Shown: one piece after another, positions 1 through 7,054 of the stretch | Position numbering within the stretch: the stretch's first letter is position 1 | Layout of the letters: the number at the start of each line of letters is the position of its first letter | From: Oscillospiraceae bacterium | GTDB lineage: Bacteria > Bacillota > Clostridia > Oscillospirales > Oscillospiraceae | Reading direction: 5' to 3' | Assembly (NCBI GenBank): GCA_017429325.1 | Contig: JAFRPC010000024.1 | Coordinates: 1-35,288, forward strand | Length of the DNA: 35,288 bases | The notes under the pieces: generated by a model | What the model was told of the DNA's origin: nothing | What the model saw: only the letters and a program-made list of their open reading frames with translations | Databases searched by the model: none | Program-made: the position numbers and the translations under genes

Positions 1-372
1 AGAGGCGCTCATTGAGCGCCCGCCGTCCCCCGCCCGGACGAGGCAACAGGCAACAGGCAACAGGCAACAGGCAACAGGGGACGGGGGACGCGGATTACCA
101 CGGCCCTCCGGGCCCGCTGTAGGGGCGCTCATTGAGCGCCCGCCGTCCCCCGCCCGGACGAGGCAACAGGCAACAGGCAACAGGCAACAGGCAACAGGCA
201 ACAGGGGACGGGGGAAGCGGATTACCACGGCCCTCCGTCTCCGCTGTAGGGGCGCTCATTGAGCGCCCGCCGTCCCCCGCCCGGACGAGGCAACAGGCAA
301 CAGGCAACAGGCAACAGGGGACGGGGGAAGCGGATTGCCACGGCCCTCCGTCCCGCCGTCCCAGCCCTACGG
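1..372. repeat. Triplicated composite repeat (hairpin plus CAACAGG heptamer array)
   Basis: Three head-to-tail copies of one composite unit begin near 1, 121 and 248. Each has a hairpin GGCGCTCATTGAGCGCC, a C-rich linker, a CGGACGAGG spacer, a run of CAACAGG heptamers, and a GGATTRCCACGGCCCTCCG end. The heptamer number differs: 5 copies, then 6, then 4. This fully explains unit lengths of 120, 127 and about 113 bp, so the array behaves like a minisatellite. The long apparent reading frames here, on both strands, arise because the heptamer has no stop codon in any frame. I see no gene in this stretch. Confidence 0.93.
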
Positions 373-376
373 AAAA

Positions 377-406
377 TTGACAAATATCGCCCTGTCTGCA
401 TAGACT
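377..406 (+). promoter_or_regulatory. Promoter of the mazF-like gene
   Basis: TTGACA at 377-382 and TAGACT at 401-406 are 18 bp apart, just downstream of the repeat array and about 70 bp upstream of the toxin gene. The -35 is perfect and the -10 matches four of six consensus positions. Confidence 0.55.
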
Positions 407-475
407 GACACAAAGTATATTTTCCCCCGCTCTGTGGAAGAATAGGGAGGAAATCATTACCGGAGTGTGAGTTGT

Positions 476-829
476 ATGGATCCCAACGTCAGACGGGGCG
501 ATATTTATTTTGCGGACCTTAGCCCGGTGGTGGGCAGCGAACAGGGCGGGACCAGGCCCGTGCTCATCATTCAGAACGACACCGGCAACCGCCATTCTCC
601 CACAGTCATCGCCGCGGCCATTACCAGCCAGCTGGGGAAGGCCAGGCTGCCCACCCATATCACCGTGCCCGGTCGGGAGGTGGGGCTGGCAAAGGATTCT
701 GTGGTCCTGCTGGAACAGATCCGGACCCTGGATAAACGCCGTCTGCGGGAGCACATGGGCCGCCTGTCCGACGAACAGATGTCTCAGGTGGATAATGCCA
801 TCGCCGTGTCCTTTGGTTTGGAGCGGTAA
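476..829 (+). CDS. mazF: Type II toxin, MazF/PemK-family endoribonuclease (NdoA-like)
   Basis: A 117-aa protein closely resembling Bacillus NdoA/MazF, a sequence-specific mRNA-cleaving toxin. The family N-terminus is complete: [20 protein letters not shown] followed by [10 protein letters not shown]27 and T50 sit where the B. subtilis catalytic R25 and T48 lie, allowing for a two-residue offset. I chose ATG 476, preceded by GGAG at 462-465; a GTG at 467 in the same frame would add three residues. In Bacillus the antitoxin gene lies just upstream. Here the 450 bp upstream hold only repeats and a promoter, so the toxin looks like an orphan unless the antitoxin lies beyond the window edge. The gene ends directly in a heptamer array. 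Confidence 0.93.
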   Translation: MDPNVRRGDIYFADLSPVVGSEQGGTRPVLIIQNDTGNRHSPTVIAAAITSQLGKARLPTHITVPGREVGLAKDSVVLLEQIRTLDKRRLREHMGRLSDEQMSQVDNAIAVSFGLER

Positions 830-830
830 A

Positions 831-899
831 AAACTTCTTACCTCTTACTTCTTACCTTGTCTGTGCAGGAAAAGGCGGACAAGCGATGCTTGTCCCTAC
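831..899. repeat. Heptamer array (TTCTTAC/CTCTTAC) plus hairpin module
   Basis: Directly after the mazF stop come about three heptamers of the TTCTTAC/CTCTTAC family (834-857). A hairpin follows with arms GGACAAGC and GCTTGTCC at 877-895, ending in CCCTAC. It is the inverted relative of the hairpin at 28573-28598. Confidence 0.8.
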
Positions 900-911
900 A
901 GGAATAAAACG

Positions 912-947
912 CACTCCCCCTCGCATAGACTTGTGCGAGGGGGAGTG
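912..947 (+). promoter_or_regulatory. Perfect 14-bp hairpin whose 3' arm contains the next gene's ribosome site
   Basis: CACTCCCCCTCGCA at 912-925 pairs perfectly with TGCGAGGGGGAGTG at 934-947 across an 8-nt loop. The 3' arm holds the GGGGGAG that serves as the ribosome binding site of the gene starting at 955. No T-tract follows. It could be the terminator of mazF or a structure that hides the ribosome site; the sequence alone does not decide. Confidence 0.7.
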
Positions 948-954
948 GATTTCT

Positions 955-1503
955 ATGGATGAACAGATTTATTTTCGGGGAACAGCCCTGGGGCAGTGGA
1001 CCGCGGCGGCGGAGGGGCTCTATTGGCGCTTCTCGGCCCGCTGTGAGGACCCGGAGCCGGGCGTCTGGCGCCTCTGGGCCTGCTTCGGTGAAGGAGACCG
1101 CCCAGCGGACGAAACCGCCTGTAGCGCCGACAATCTGTCGGCAAATTCGGCCCGCCCCGTGGACGGCTCCGTTCCCGAAACCCGCCTGCTGGGGGTCTGT
1201 TTCCCCGGTGCGGGAGGCCTGCGGCTGGAGCGCCGGGTTTCCCGGCAGAGCTGGCCGCTGCTGCCGGAGGCTGTGGTCCTGGGCCGGGAGGCCGAGGGCT
1301 TCCGCCCCTGGCGGGGCCGTCTGGCGGGCTGCGAGCTCCCGGACGCTATGCTCCGGGAGAACGGGGACGGCACCCGGACCCTGGCGCTCTTCGCCCCGCC
1401 CGAGGGCCCGGTGCCCCTGGCGGAGCAGGTCAGCCAGATGCGGGAGGCGGAGCTGGACGGACGCCCCTGCCTCCTTCTGGACTGGCCGCCGCAAATTCCG
1501 TAG
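955..1503 (+). CDS. Hypothetical protein, 182 aa, with a small in-frame repeat
   Basis: I do not recognise the family. The protein is soluble, rich in Arg, Pro, Gly and Trp, with no signal peptide or membrane segment, and begins MDEQIYFRGTALGQW. ATG 955 is chosen because GGGGGAG lies 9 nt upstream; a longer frame from 886 would start inside repeat sequence. Codons 55-63 are a cassette hairpin (1121-1142, arms GCCGAC and GTCGGC), nearly identical to the intergenic hairpin at 19529-19550. The stop TAG at 1501-1503 is the head of the next repeat. It converges with exoA. That it is a real gene is inferred from the ribosome site and codon composition. Confidence 0.65.
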   Translation: MDEQIYFRGTALGQWTAAAEGLYWRFSARCEDPEPGVWRLWACFGEGDRPADETACSADNLSANSARPVDGSVPETRLLGVCFPGAGGLRLERRVSRQSWPLLPEAVVLGREAEGFRPWRGRLAGCELPDAMLRENGDGTRTLALFAPPEGPVPLAEQVSQMREAELDGRPCLLLDWPPQIP

Positions 1504-1574
1504 GGGGCGGCCCCTGGACGCCCCGTGCCGACGGTTCAAAACGGGAAACGGGCCGTCCAGGGGCCGACCCCTAC
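1500..1574. repeat. 75-bp palindromic repeat between convergent genes, giving both stop codons
   Basis: The element begins GTAGGGGG and ends CCCCTAC. Its two terminal TAG triplets are the stop codon of the upstream plus-strand gene (1501-1503) and of exoA on the minus strand (1571-1573). A close relative lies at 33427-33502 and half a copy lies inside the plsC gene at 34260. Confidence 0.88.
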
Positions 1575-2326
1575 AGATCAAGCACCAACTCCACCGGGCA
1601 GTGGTCCGAGCCGAAGATCTCCTGGTGGATGTCCGTGGAGACCAGCCTTTCCCGCAGCCGGTCGGAGACGACGAAGTAGTCGATGCGCCAGCCCACGTTC
1701 TTTTCCCGGGCCCGCATCCGGTAGCTCCACCAGGAGTACTGGTCCACGGCGTCCGGGTGCTGGAAGCGCCAGGAATCCGTGAAGCCCGCCGCCAGCAGCT
1801 CCGAGAACTTGCCCCGCTCCTCGTCGGAGAAGCCCGCGTTGCCCCGGTTCTGCTTGGGGTTCTTGAGGTCGATCTCCTGGTGGGCCACGTTCAGGTCGCC
1901 GCAGTAGATCAGGGGCTTCTCCGCGTCCAGCCGCACCATGTAGGTGCGCAGGGCGTCCTCCCAGACCATCCGGAAGTCGAGGCGTTTGAGCCCGTCCTGG
2001 GCGTTGGGGGTGTAGCAGGTCAGCAGGTAAAAATCGGGGTATTCCAGGGTGATGAGCCGCCCCTCGTGGTCCAGCTCCTCCACCCCCAGGCCGTACCGGA
2101 CGGACAGGGGCTCGTGCCGCGTGAAGACCGCCGTGCCGGAATAGCCCTTCTTCTCGGCGGAGTACCAGAATTGGCGATAGCCCGGCAGCTCCAGCTCCAA
2201 CTGGCCCGGCTGCATTTTCGTCTCCTGCAAGGAGAAGAAATCCGCGTCTAAGCTCTGAAAGGCTTCCAAAAAGCCCTTCCCCATACAGGCCCGCAGACCG
2301 TTGACGTTCCAGGAGATGAATTTCAT
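1571..2326 (-). CDS. exoA: Exodeoxyribonuclease III (AP endonuclease, ExoA/XthA)
   Basis: This 251-aa enzyme cleaves DNA 5' to abasic sites in base-excision repair and has 3'-5' exonuclease and 3'-phosphatase activity. All exonuclease III motifs are visible: WNVNGLRA (N7), LQETK with the metal ligand E35, GDLNVAH with D144 and N146, RIDYFVVSDRL, and the terminal GSDHCP with D241 and H242. The length is normal for the family. A GGAGG ribosome site precedes the ATG. It is transcribed alone, divergently from uppP, and its stop codon lies in the terminal inverted repeat of a palindromic element. Confidence 0.96.
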   Translation of the reverse strand: MKFISWNVNGLRACMGKGFLEAFQSLDADFFSLQETKMQPGQLELELPGYRQFWYSAEKKGYSGTAVFTRHEPLSVRYGLGVEELDHEGRLITLEYPDFYLLTCYTPNAQDGLKRLDFRMVWEDALRTYMVRLDAEKPLIYCGDLNVAHQEIDLKNPKQNRGNAGFSDEERGKFSELLAAGFTDSWRFQHPDAVDQYSWWSYRMRAREKNVGWRIDYFVVSDRLRERLVSTDIHQEIFGSDHCPVELVLDL

Positions 2327-2365
2327 AGTAAAAACCTCCGGTTTCAGTGGTTAGTGGTCAGTCAA

Positions 2366-2394
2366 ATTTTATCATAAGCCTTCCATGATTGCAA
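2366..2394 (-). promoter_or_regulatory. Promoter of exoA
   Basis: Read on the minus strand, TTGCAA (2394-2389) and TAAAAT (2371-2366) are separated by exactly 17 bp. A TG dinucleotide just before the -10 gives an extended -10 form. Confidence 0.55.
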
Positions 2395-2417
2395 CGAAAA
2401 ACCGCAAAAAATAACGG

Positions 2418-2446
2418 TTGTAAAAACGCGAGCCCTGTGGTATAAT
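2418..2446 (+). promoter_or_regulatory. Promoter of uppP
   Basis: TTGTAA at 2418-2423 and a perfect TATAAT at 2441-2446 have a 17-bp spacer. TGTGG precedes the -10, giving an extended -10. The arrangement closely matches the -10 region of galK (TGTGGTATAAT). Confidence 0.75.
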
Positions 2447-2479
2447 AATAAGACATGGATTCGGAAAGGGGGAACACGC

Positions 2480-3316
2480 TTGACCTTATCCTTCCTGGAA
2501 TATCTGAAGGTCGTCTTCCTCGGCATCGTCGAGGGCGTTACCGAGTGGCTGCCTGTGAGCTCCACAGGTCACATGCTGCTGGTGGACGAATTCCTGCGCA
2601 TCGACGCCTCCGACGCCTTCAAGGAGATGTTTTTCGTCGTCATCCAGCTTGGCGCCATTCTCGCCGTGGTGGTCCTGTTCTGGAACCAGCTCTGGCCCTT
2701 CGCCAGAAAGCCGGGGGGCGGCGTGCTGCTGAAGCAGAAGACTGTCTCCCTCTGGTGCAAGGTCATCGTGGCCTGCATCCCCGGCGCCGCGGCGGCCCTG
2801 CTGCTGGACGACTACATAGACGCCCATCTCTCCACTCCCACGGTCATCGCGGCGGCCCTGATCGTTTACGGCCTGGGCTTTTTGATCGTGGAGCGCTGGA
2901 ACAAGACCCGCAGGCCCCGGGTGGATACCGTGGAGGAGATCTCCTATCCCACCGCCCTGGGCATCGGCCTGTTCCAGGTCCTGTCCATCATCCCCGGCAC
3001 CTCCCGCTCCGGCGCCTGCATCATCGGCGCCCTGATCTTAGGCGTGGCTCGGCCCGCCGCCGCGGCCTTCACCTTCCATCTGGCGGTGCCCGTGATGTTC
3101 GGCCTGAGCTTTCTGAAGCTGCTGAAATTCGGCCTGCACTTCACCAGTCCGGAGCTGGTCATCCTGCTGGTGGGCATGGCGGTGGCCTTTGCGGTGTCCA
3201 TGGCCGTGATCCGCTTCCTGATGTCCTACATCCGCAGGCACGATTTCACCGCCTTCGGGATCTACCGCATCGTGCTCGGCGCCATCATCCTTCTGTATTT
3301 CCTTCTGCTGAAATAA
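2480..3316 (+). CDS. uppP: Undecaprenyl-diphosphatase (bacitracin resistance protein)
   Basis: This membrane enzyme removes a phosphate from undecaprenyl diphosphate so that the lipid carrier of peptidoglycan synthesis can be reused; high activity gives bacitracin resistance. Both active-site motifs are present: EGVTEWLPVSSTGH at residues 18-31 and PGTSRSG at 172-178. The rest is strongly hydrophobic with seven or eight segments, and 278 aa is the usual length. The start is TTG at 2480, placed by GGGGG 7 nt upstream; no in-frame ATG gives a better start. It has its own strong promoter and is followed by a hairpin repeat. Confidence 0.96.
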   Translation: MTLSFLEYLKVVFLGIVEGVTEWLPVSSTGHMLLVDEFLRIDASDAFKEMFFVVIQLGAILAVVVLFWNQLWPFARKPGGGVLLKQKTVSLWCKVIVACIPGAAAALLLDDYIDAHLSTPTVIAAALIVYGLGFLIVERWNKTRRPRVDTVEEISYPTALGIGLFQVLSIIPGTSRSGACIIGALILGVARPAAAAFTFHLAVPVMFGLSFLKLLKFGLHFTSPELVILLVGMAVAFAVSMAVIRFLMSYIRRHDFTAFGIYRIVLGAIILLYFLLLK

Positions 3317-3320
3317 CACT

Positions 3321-3346
3321 GTAGGGACGGCTCTCAGCCGTCCGCT
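3321..3346. repeat. Hairpin module, GGACGGCTCTCAGCCGTCC type
   Basis: GTAGGGACGG followed by CTCTCAGCCGTCCG forms an 8-bp stem with a 3-nt loop between uppP and mrp. Other copies lie at about 11060, 17613 and 17815. There is no T-tract, so this is not a canonical terminator. Confidence 0.85.
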
Positions 3347-3374
3347 GCCATCACATCCGAAAAGAGGTAACAAC

Positions 3375-4193
3375 ATGAGCGAATGCACCCACAACTGTTC
3401 CACCTGCGGTCAGGACTGCGCTTCCCGGACGGAAGAGAGCCTGCTGGCCCAGCTCAATCCCAAATCCAAGGTCCGCAAGGTCTATGCCGTGGTCTCCGGC
3501 AAGGGCGGCGTCGGCAAATCCACCGTCACCTCCATGCTGGCGGTGGCGATGCAGAAGCGCGGCTTCCGCACGGCCATCCTGGACGCCGACATCACCGGCC
3601 CCTCCATCCCCAAGGCCTTCGCCCTGGACTCCACCGACGCCTACGAGGACGGCCTGCTGGCTCCCGCCGTCACCCGGACCGGCATCCAGGTCATGTCCCT
3701 GAACCTGCTGCTGGAGGAAGAGACGGCCCCCGTGGCCTGGCGCGGCCCTGTGCTGGCCGGCGCGGTCAAGCAGTTCTGGACCGACGTGTTCTGGGACAAC
3801 GTGGACTATATGTTCGTCGATATGCCTCCCGGCACCGGAGACGTGCCCCTGACGGTCTTCCAGAGCCTGCCCATCGACGGCATCATCCTGGTGACGACTC
3901 CCCAGGACCTGGTCTCCATGATCGTCTCCAAGGCCATGGGTCTGGCGAAGCTGATGCACATCCCCATGATGGGCATCGTGGAGAACTACGCCTGGCTCAC
4001 CTGCCCGGACTGCGGGAAGAAGATCGAGGTCTTCGGCAAATCCCACGTGGAGGAGATGGCCGCGAAGTTCGACCTGCCCATCCTGGCCCGCCTGCCCCTC
4101 GACACCATGGTGGCCGGCTTCATGGACGCCGGTGAAGCCGAGAGCGTAGACACCGCCGACTTAGAGGACGCCATCAACCTGCTGGCCCGCTGA
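3375..4193 (+). CDS. mrp: Mrp/NBP35-family ATP-binding iron-sulfur carrier
   Basis: This 272-aa P-loop ATPase belongs to the Mrp/ApbC/NBP35 family, which holds and transfers [4Fe-4S] clusters to apoproteins. The N-terminus has a ferredoxin-like cysteine set (C4, C8, C11, C15) as in NBP35-type members. The deviant Walker A GKGGVGKST is at 42-50, the switch DADITGPSIP follows at 70-79, and the CPDC pair that binds the bridging cluster is at 210-213. AGAGG lies upstream of the ATG. It stands downstream of uppP with a hairpin repeat between; co-transcription is possible but not shown. Confidence 0.94.
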   Translation: MSECTHNCSTCGQDCASRTEESLLAQLNPKSKVRKVYAVVSGKGGVGKSTVTSMLAVAMQKRGFRTAILDADITGPSIPKAFALDSTDAYEDGLLAPAVTRTGIQVMSLNLLLEEETAPVAWRGPVLAGAVKQFWTDVFWDNVDYMFVDMPPGTGDVPLTVFQSLPIDGIILVTTPQDLVSMIVSKAMGLAKLMHIPMMGIVENYAWLTCPDCGKKIEVFGKSHVEEMAAKFDLPILARLPLDTMVAGFMDAGEAESVDTADLEDAINLLAR

Positions 4194-4278
4194 CCCCGCC
4201 GTTTCCCGCCCGGACGAGGCAACCCAAAGCCTTCCGAGCTGCTGAGCAGACATCAAAATAGAAACGAGGCGATCCGAG

Positions 4279-4839
4279 TTAAAACGTATCCTCTCTCTGC
4301 TCCTGGTTCTCCTGCTGCTGGCGGGCTTGAGTGCCTGCGCATTGCAGACCACCCGGGAGTCCAACTATGACATCTCCATTGTCACAAGGGCCGAGACGAA
4401 GGCCCCGGAGACGAAGGAGGCCCCTCCGGAGACGAAGGAGACCCCCACGGAGACGACGGAGGCTCCCACGGAGCCCGGTCTGACCGTCACCGAGGACGGC
4501 GTCTATGACAGCAAGGAGGAGGTGGCCCTCTACATCCACCTCTACCGCCACCTGCCCTCCAACTACATCACAAAGAAGCAGGCCGAGGACCTGGGCTGGC
4601 CCGGCGGCTATCTGGAACCCTACGCGCCGGGCAAGTGCATCGGCGGCAGCTACTTCGGCAACTACGAGGGTCTGCTGCCCAAGGCCAAGGGCCGGGAGTG
4701 GACCGAATGCGACATCGACACCCTGGGCAAAAAATCCCGCGGGGCGAAGCGCATCATCTTCTCCAACGACGGCCTGATCTACTACACCGGCGACCACTAT
4801 GAGAGCTTTGAGAAGCTCTACGACGGATGGGAGGACTGA
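4279..4839 (+). CDS. Secreted barnase-type ribonuclease with a lipoprotein signal
   Basis: The C-terminal ~110 residues match barnase. The general base E (in WTECDI), the two arginines of SRGAKR and the histidine of DHYESF align with E73, R83, R87 and H102, and NYITKKQAEDLGW and APGKCIGG match conserved barnase blocks. Ahead lies a Thr/Glu/Pro-rich linker. In the same frame upstream is a lipoprotein signal, KRILSLLLVLLLLAG then lipobox LSAC with C20, so the enzyme is probably membrane-tethered outside the cell. No ATG, GTG or TTG is found where the signal should begin: the codon before KRIL is TTA (4279). The first standard start in frame is TTG 4327, which would delete the signal. The start is therefore uncertain. 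Its inhibitor gene follows. Confidence 0.82.
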   Translation, partial: LKRILSLLLVLLLLAGLSACALQTTRESNYDISIVTRAETKAPETKEAPPETKETPTETTEAPTEPGLTVTEDGVYDSKEEVALYIHLYRHLPSNYITKKQAEDLGWPGGYLEPYAPGKCIGGSYFGNYEGLLPKAKGREWTECDIDTLGKKSRGAKRIIFSNDGLIYYTGDHYESFEKLYDGWED

Positions 4840-4841
4840 AC

Positions 4842-5105
4842 ATGCGAGCGACCATCAACGGCAAGCGGGTGACGGACCGGGAGAGCCTGTTCGCACTGCT
4901 GCAGCAGAAGCTGAATCTCCCCGCGGACTACGGGAAAAACCTGGACGCGGTCTATGACGTGCTGACGGACCCCGGCAAGGACCGCATCATCACCATCAAG
5001 CACGAGGACCTGCTGCGCCAGCGCCTGAACGACTACGCCGACGCCCTGCTGCAAATGCTGGAAGACGCCCAGCGCAGCGGACACGTCAAGGTCATACGGA
5101 AGTAA
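4842..5105 (+). CDS. Barstar-family ribonuclease inhibitor
   Basis: This 87-aa protein binds and blocks the adjacent barnase-like RNase in the cytoplasm, protecting the producer. The DYGKNLDAVYD block matches barstar YYGENLDALWD and keeps the aspartates equivalent to D35 and D39 that plug the barnase active site; W38 is replaced by Tyr. ATG 4842 is chosen because GGGAGG (4829-4834) lies 7 nt upstream. An ATG at 4827 is also in frame but has no site. The gene starts 3 bp after the RNase stop, so the two are translationally linked. Its TAA stop lies in the first degenerate heptamer of the next repeat block. Confidence 0.93.
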   Translation: MRATINGKRVTDRESLFALLQQKLNLPADYGKNLDAVYDVLTDPGKDRIITIKHEDLLRQRLNDYADALLQMLEDAQRSGHVKVIRK

Positions 5106-5490
5106 AAAGGTAAGAAGTAAAAAGTAAGAGGTAGGAAGTGCTGTACTTCTTACCTCTTACCTCTTACTTCTTACTTCGCCCGTGCGGGGAACCGCGGACG
5201 GTTGATGACCGCCCCTACAGGCGGGATAGCCTTCCCCCTGGGGGGAAGGTGGCATCGGGCGTCCCCCGCAAGCCCGATGACGGATGAGGGGGCGCCCGTG
5301 CGGGAGACGGCGGGCGGTCGATGACCGCCCCTACAAGCGGGAACGTCCCGTTTTTGTCATTGCGAGCCAGTGCGCACACTGGCGCGGCAATCCGCATCCC
5401 CCGTCCCCTGTTGCCTGTTGCCCGTTGCCTGTTGCCTTGTCCGTGCGGGAGACGGCGGGCGGCCAATGACCGCCCCTACAGGCGGGTCGG
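5106..5490. repeat. Composite repeat block between barstar and galK
   Basis: From left to right: GTAAGAA-type heptamers (5110-5137) facing their reverse complement (5142-5172) as a long hairpin; hairpins ending GACCGCCCCTAC near 5219, 5334 and 5480; a module beginning AGCCTTCCCCCTGGGGG and ending GGATGAGGGGGCG (about 5227-5293); a GTCATTGCGAG to CGGCAATCCG hairpin (about 5357-5394); and reversed CAACAGG heptamers (about 5404-5438). I see no gene. Apparent ORFs here are repeat read-through. Confidence 0.88.
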
Positions 5491-5530
5491 ATGCCTCTCT
5501 CCCGAAAATATTTCAAGAAATATTCCAAAA

Positions 5531-5540
5531 TTCGACAAAA
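5531..5540 (-). promoter_or_regulatory. Candidate Spo0A box upstream of galK
   Basis: Read on the minus strand this is TTTTGTCGAA, an exact match to the 0A-box core TGTCGAA in its usual T-rich context. It sits just upstream of the galK promoter. Function is inferred from sequence only. Confidence 0.45.
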
Positions 5541-5545
5541 AACCC

Positions 5546-5574
5546 TATGAAAGCACAAGAATTTGTGGTATAAT
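5546..5574 (+). promoter_or_regulatory. Promoter of galK
   Basis: A perfect TATAAT at 5569-5574 is preceded by TGTGG (extended -10). The -35 position, 17 bp upstream, is the poor TATGAA (5546-5551), so activation or the extended -10 may compensate. Confidence 0.6.
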
Positions 5575-5605
5575 ACCGCAAGAAACACAAAATAAGGGGT
5601 ATCGT

Positions 5606-6832
5606 ATGAAATACAGCTTTGAAGAGATCACACGCCGGGCCGAGGATCGGGCCCGGCTGACGGGCCTGCGGGACCAGGTCCTGGCCCTGGGCCACCGCCC
5701 GGAGGAGCTGCGCTGCTTCACCGCGCCGGGCCGGACCGAGCTGGGGGGCAACCACACCGACCACCAGCACGGCCTGGTGCTGGCCGCTGCCGTGGACGTG
5801 GACACCCTGGCCGTCGCCGCGCCCAACGCCGACGGGGTGCTGCGGCTGCATTCCCAGGGCTTCCCGCCCTGCGAGATTTGGCTGGACCCGGCGAAAAATT
5901 CGCCCGCGCCGAAGGAGAGCGCCCTGTCCCTGCTCCAGGGCCTGGCGGAGCTCTGCGCCCCCTTAGGGGAGCCCGTGGGCCTGGATATCTGCGCCGCCTC
6001 CACAGTGCTGCCCGGCGGCGGTCTGTCCTCCTCCGCCTCTTTTGAGGTGGTGCTGGCCGAGGTCTTCAACGCCCTCTGGTGTGGGGATCGCCTGACACCC
6101 CTGGAGCTGGCGAAGCTGGGCCAGCGGGCGGAGAACGAGTACTTCGGCAAGCCCTGCGGCCTGCTGGACCAGGCGGCCTCCGCCGTGGGCGGGGCCACCT
6201 TCATGGACTTCACGGACCCCGCTGCGCCCAGGGTGGAGAAGCTGGAGCTGGACCTGGACGCCGCGGGCTATGCCCTGTATATCATCAACTGCGGGGCCAG
6301 CCACGCGGACCTCACCGGAGAGTACGCGGCCATCCCGGGGGAACTCCGGCAGCTCTGCGCCGTCTTTGGCAAGCAGGTCCTGGCCCAGGTCCCCGAGGCA
6401 GAGTTCCTGGCCCGGCTGCCGGAGCTGCGGCAGCGCTGCGGAGACCGGGCGGTGCTGCGGGCGATGCACATCTACGCCGAGAACCGCCGGGTCCCCAGGA
6501 TGCGGGAGGCCCTGCGGGCCGGGGACTTCGACGCCTGGCTTGCTCTGGTGCGGGAGTCCGGCCTCTCCTCCTGGCGCCTGCTCCAGAACGTGACCCCCGC
6601 GGGGGCGGCGGCGGAGCAGCCCATGGCCCTGACCCTGGCCCTCTGCGAGCGGCTGCTGGAAGGGGAGGGGGCCTGCCGGGTCCACGGCGGCGGCTTCGCC
6701 GGGACGGCCCAGGCCTACGTGCCCCTGGACCGGGCCGAGGCCTTCCGCCGCGGGGTGGAGGCCGTGCTGGGCGAAGGCGCCTGCCAGCGCCGCAGCGTCC
6801 GCGCTGTCGGCGCCGCGGAGATCCTTTTATAA
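5606..6832 (+). CDS. galK: Galactokinase (GHMP kinase family)
   Basis: This 408-aa protein phosphorylates galactose at C1 with ATP, the first step of the Leloir pathway. GHMP motif 1 is GRTELGGNHTDHQHG at about 42-56, with the galactose-contacting acidic and His residues. Motif 2, the phosphate loop PGGGLSSSAS, is at 136-145, and motif 3, HGGGFAGT, is at about 360-367. ATG 5606 follows AAGGGG; a longer frame from 5321 would only read repeats. It stands alone, without galT or galE nearby. The LGGNHTD form departs from the classical IGEHTD, so specificity for galactose rather than another sugar is likely but not certain. Confidence 0.88.
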   Translation: MKYSFEEITRRAEDRARLTGLRDQVLALGHRPEELRCFTAPGRTELGGNHTDHQHGLVLAAAVDVDTLAVAAPNADGVLRLHSQGFPPCEIWLDPAKNSPAPKESALSLLQGLAELCAPLGEPVGLDICAASTVLPGGGLSSSASFEVVLAEVFNALWCGDRLTPLELAKLGQRAENEYFGKPCGLLDQAASAVGGATFMDFTDPAAPRVEKLELDLDAAGYALYIINCGASHADLTGEYAAIPGELRQLCAVFGKQVLAQVPEAEFLARLPELRQRCGDRAVLRAMHIYAENRRVPRMREALRAGDFDAWLALVRESGLSSWRLLQNVTPAGAAAEQPMALTLALCERLLEGEGACRVHGGGFAGTAQAYVPLDRAEAFRRGVEAVLGEGACQRRSVRAVGAAEILL

Positions 6833-7054
6833 CGCGAACTGCGGTAATTTGTCCTTTCGGCGATAAATATGTGACATAATTCGACCAACATCGGCAGGGT
6901 TCGTCACGGAAGCACGGAAAAGCGCGAAAAACCTCGGAAAAATCAGGGATTTCCGGCGTTATTTCTCCTTGAAATACCCTCGGTTTTATGCTAAATTTAT
7001 TTTGCTGAAGATAGATAGAACAGCAAGAATCCACACAGGTTAGGAGAGGAAACT
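6833..7054. other. galK-spo0A intergenic region
   Basis: These 222 bp contain none of the cassette repeats, which is unusual here. The region is AT-richer towards spo0A and ends in the ribosome site AGGAGAGG upstream of the spo0A ATG. TTCGACC at about 6877-6883 is one mismatch from a 0A box on the minus strand and could reflect autoregulation. No clear terminator or housekeeping promoter stood out. Confidence 0.4.

Noticed and set aside
1-372. CRISPR-like array
   Set aside because: The units are almost identical throughout. There are no unique spacers, and the short repeats are 7 bp.
132-380. Small ORFs rich in TGNRQQA or PVACCLL (also near 5215-5573, 17503-17939, 34300-34527)
   Set aside because: They are read-through of CAACAGG heptamers, open in all frames, with no ribosome site or conserved start.
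959-2251. 430-codon plus-strand frame over the unknown gene and exoA
   Set aside because: It is antisense to the clearly recognisable exoA and out of frame with the upstream gene; its residue composition is that of a GC-rich shadow.
3324-3345. Cassette hairpins as ordinary rho-independent terminators
   Set aside because: They lack a T-tract, occur several in a row, and also lie inside genes. Some effect on 3' ends is still possible.
6940-6980. Sigma-H promoter for spo0A (AGGGATTT with GAAATA)
   Set aside because: The spacing between the two elements is too long for the sigma-H consensus, and the match is weak.
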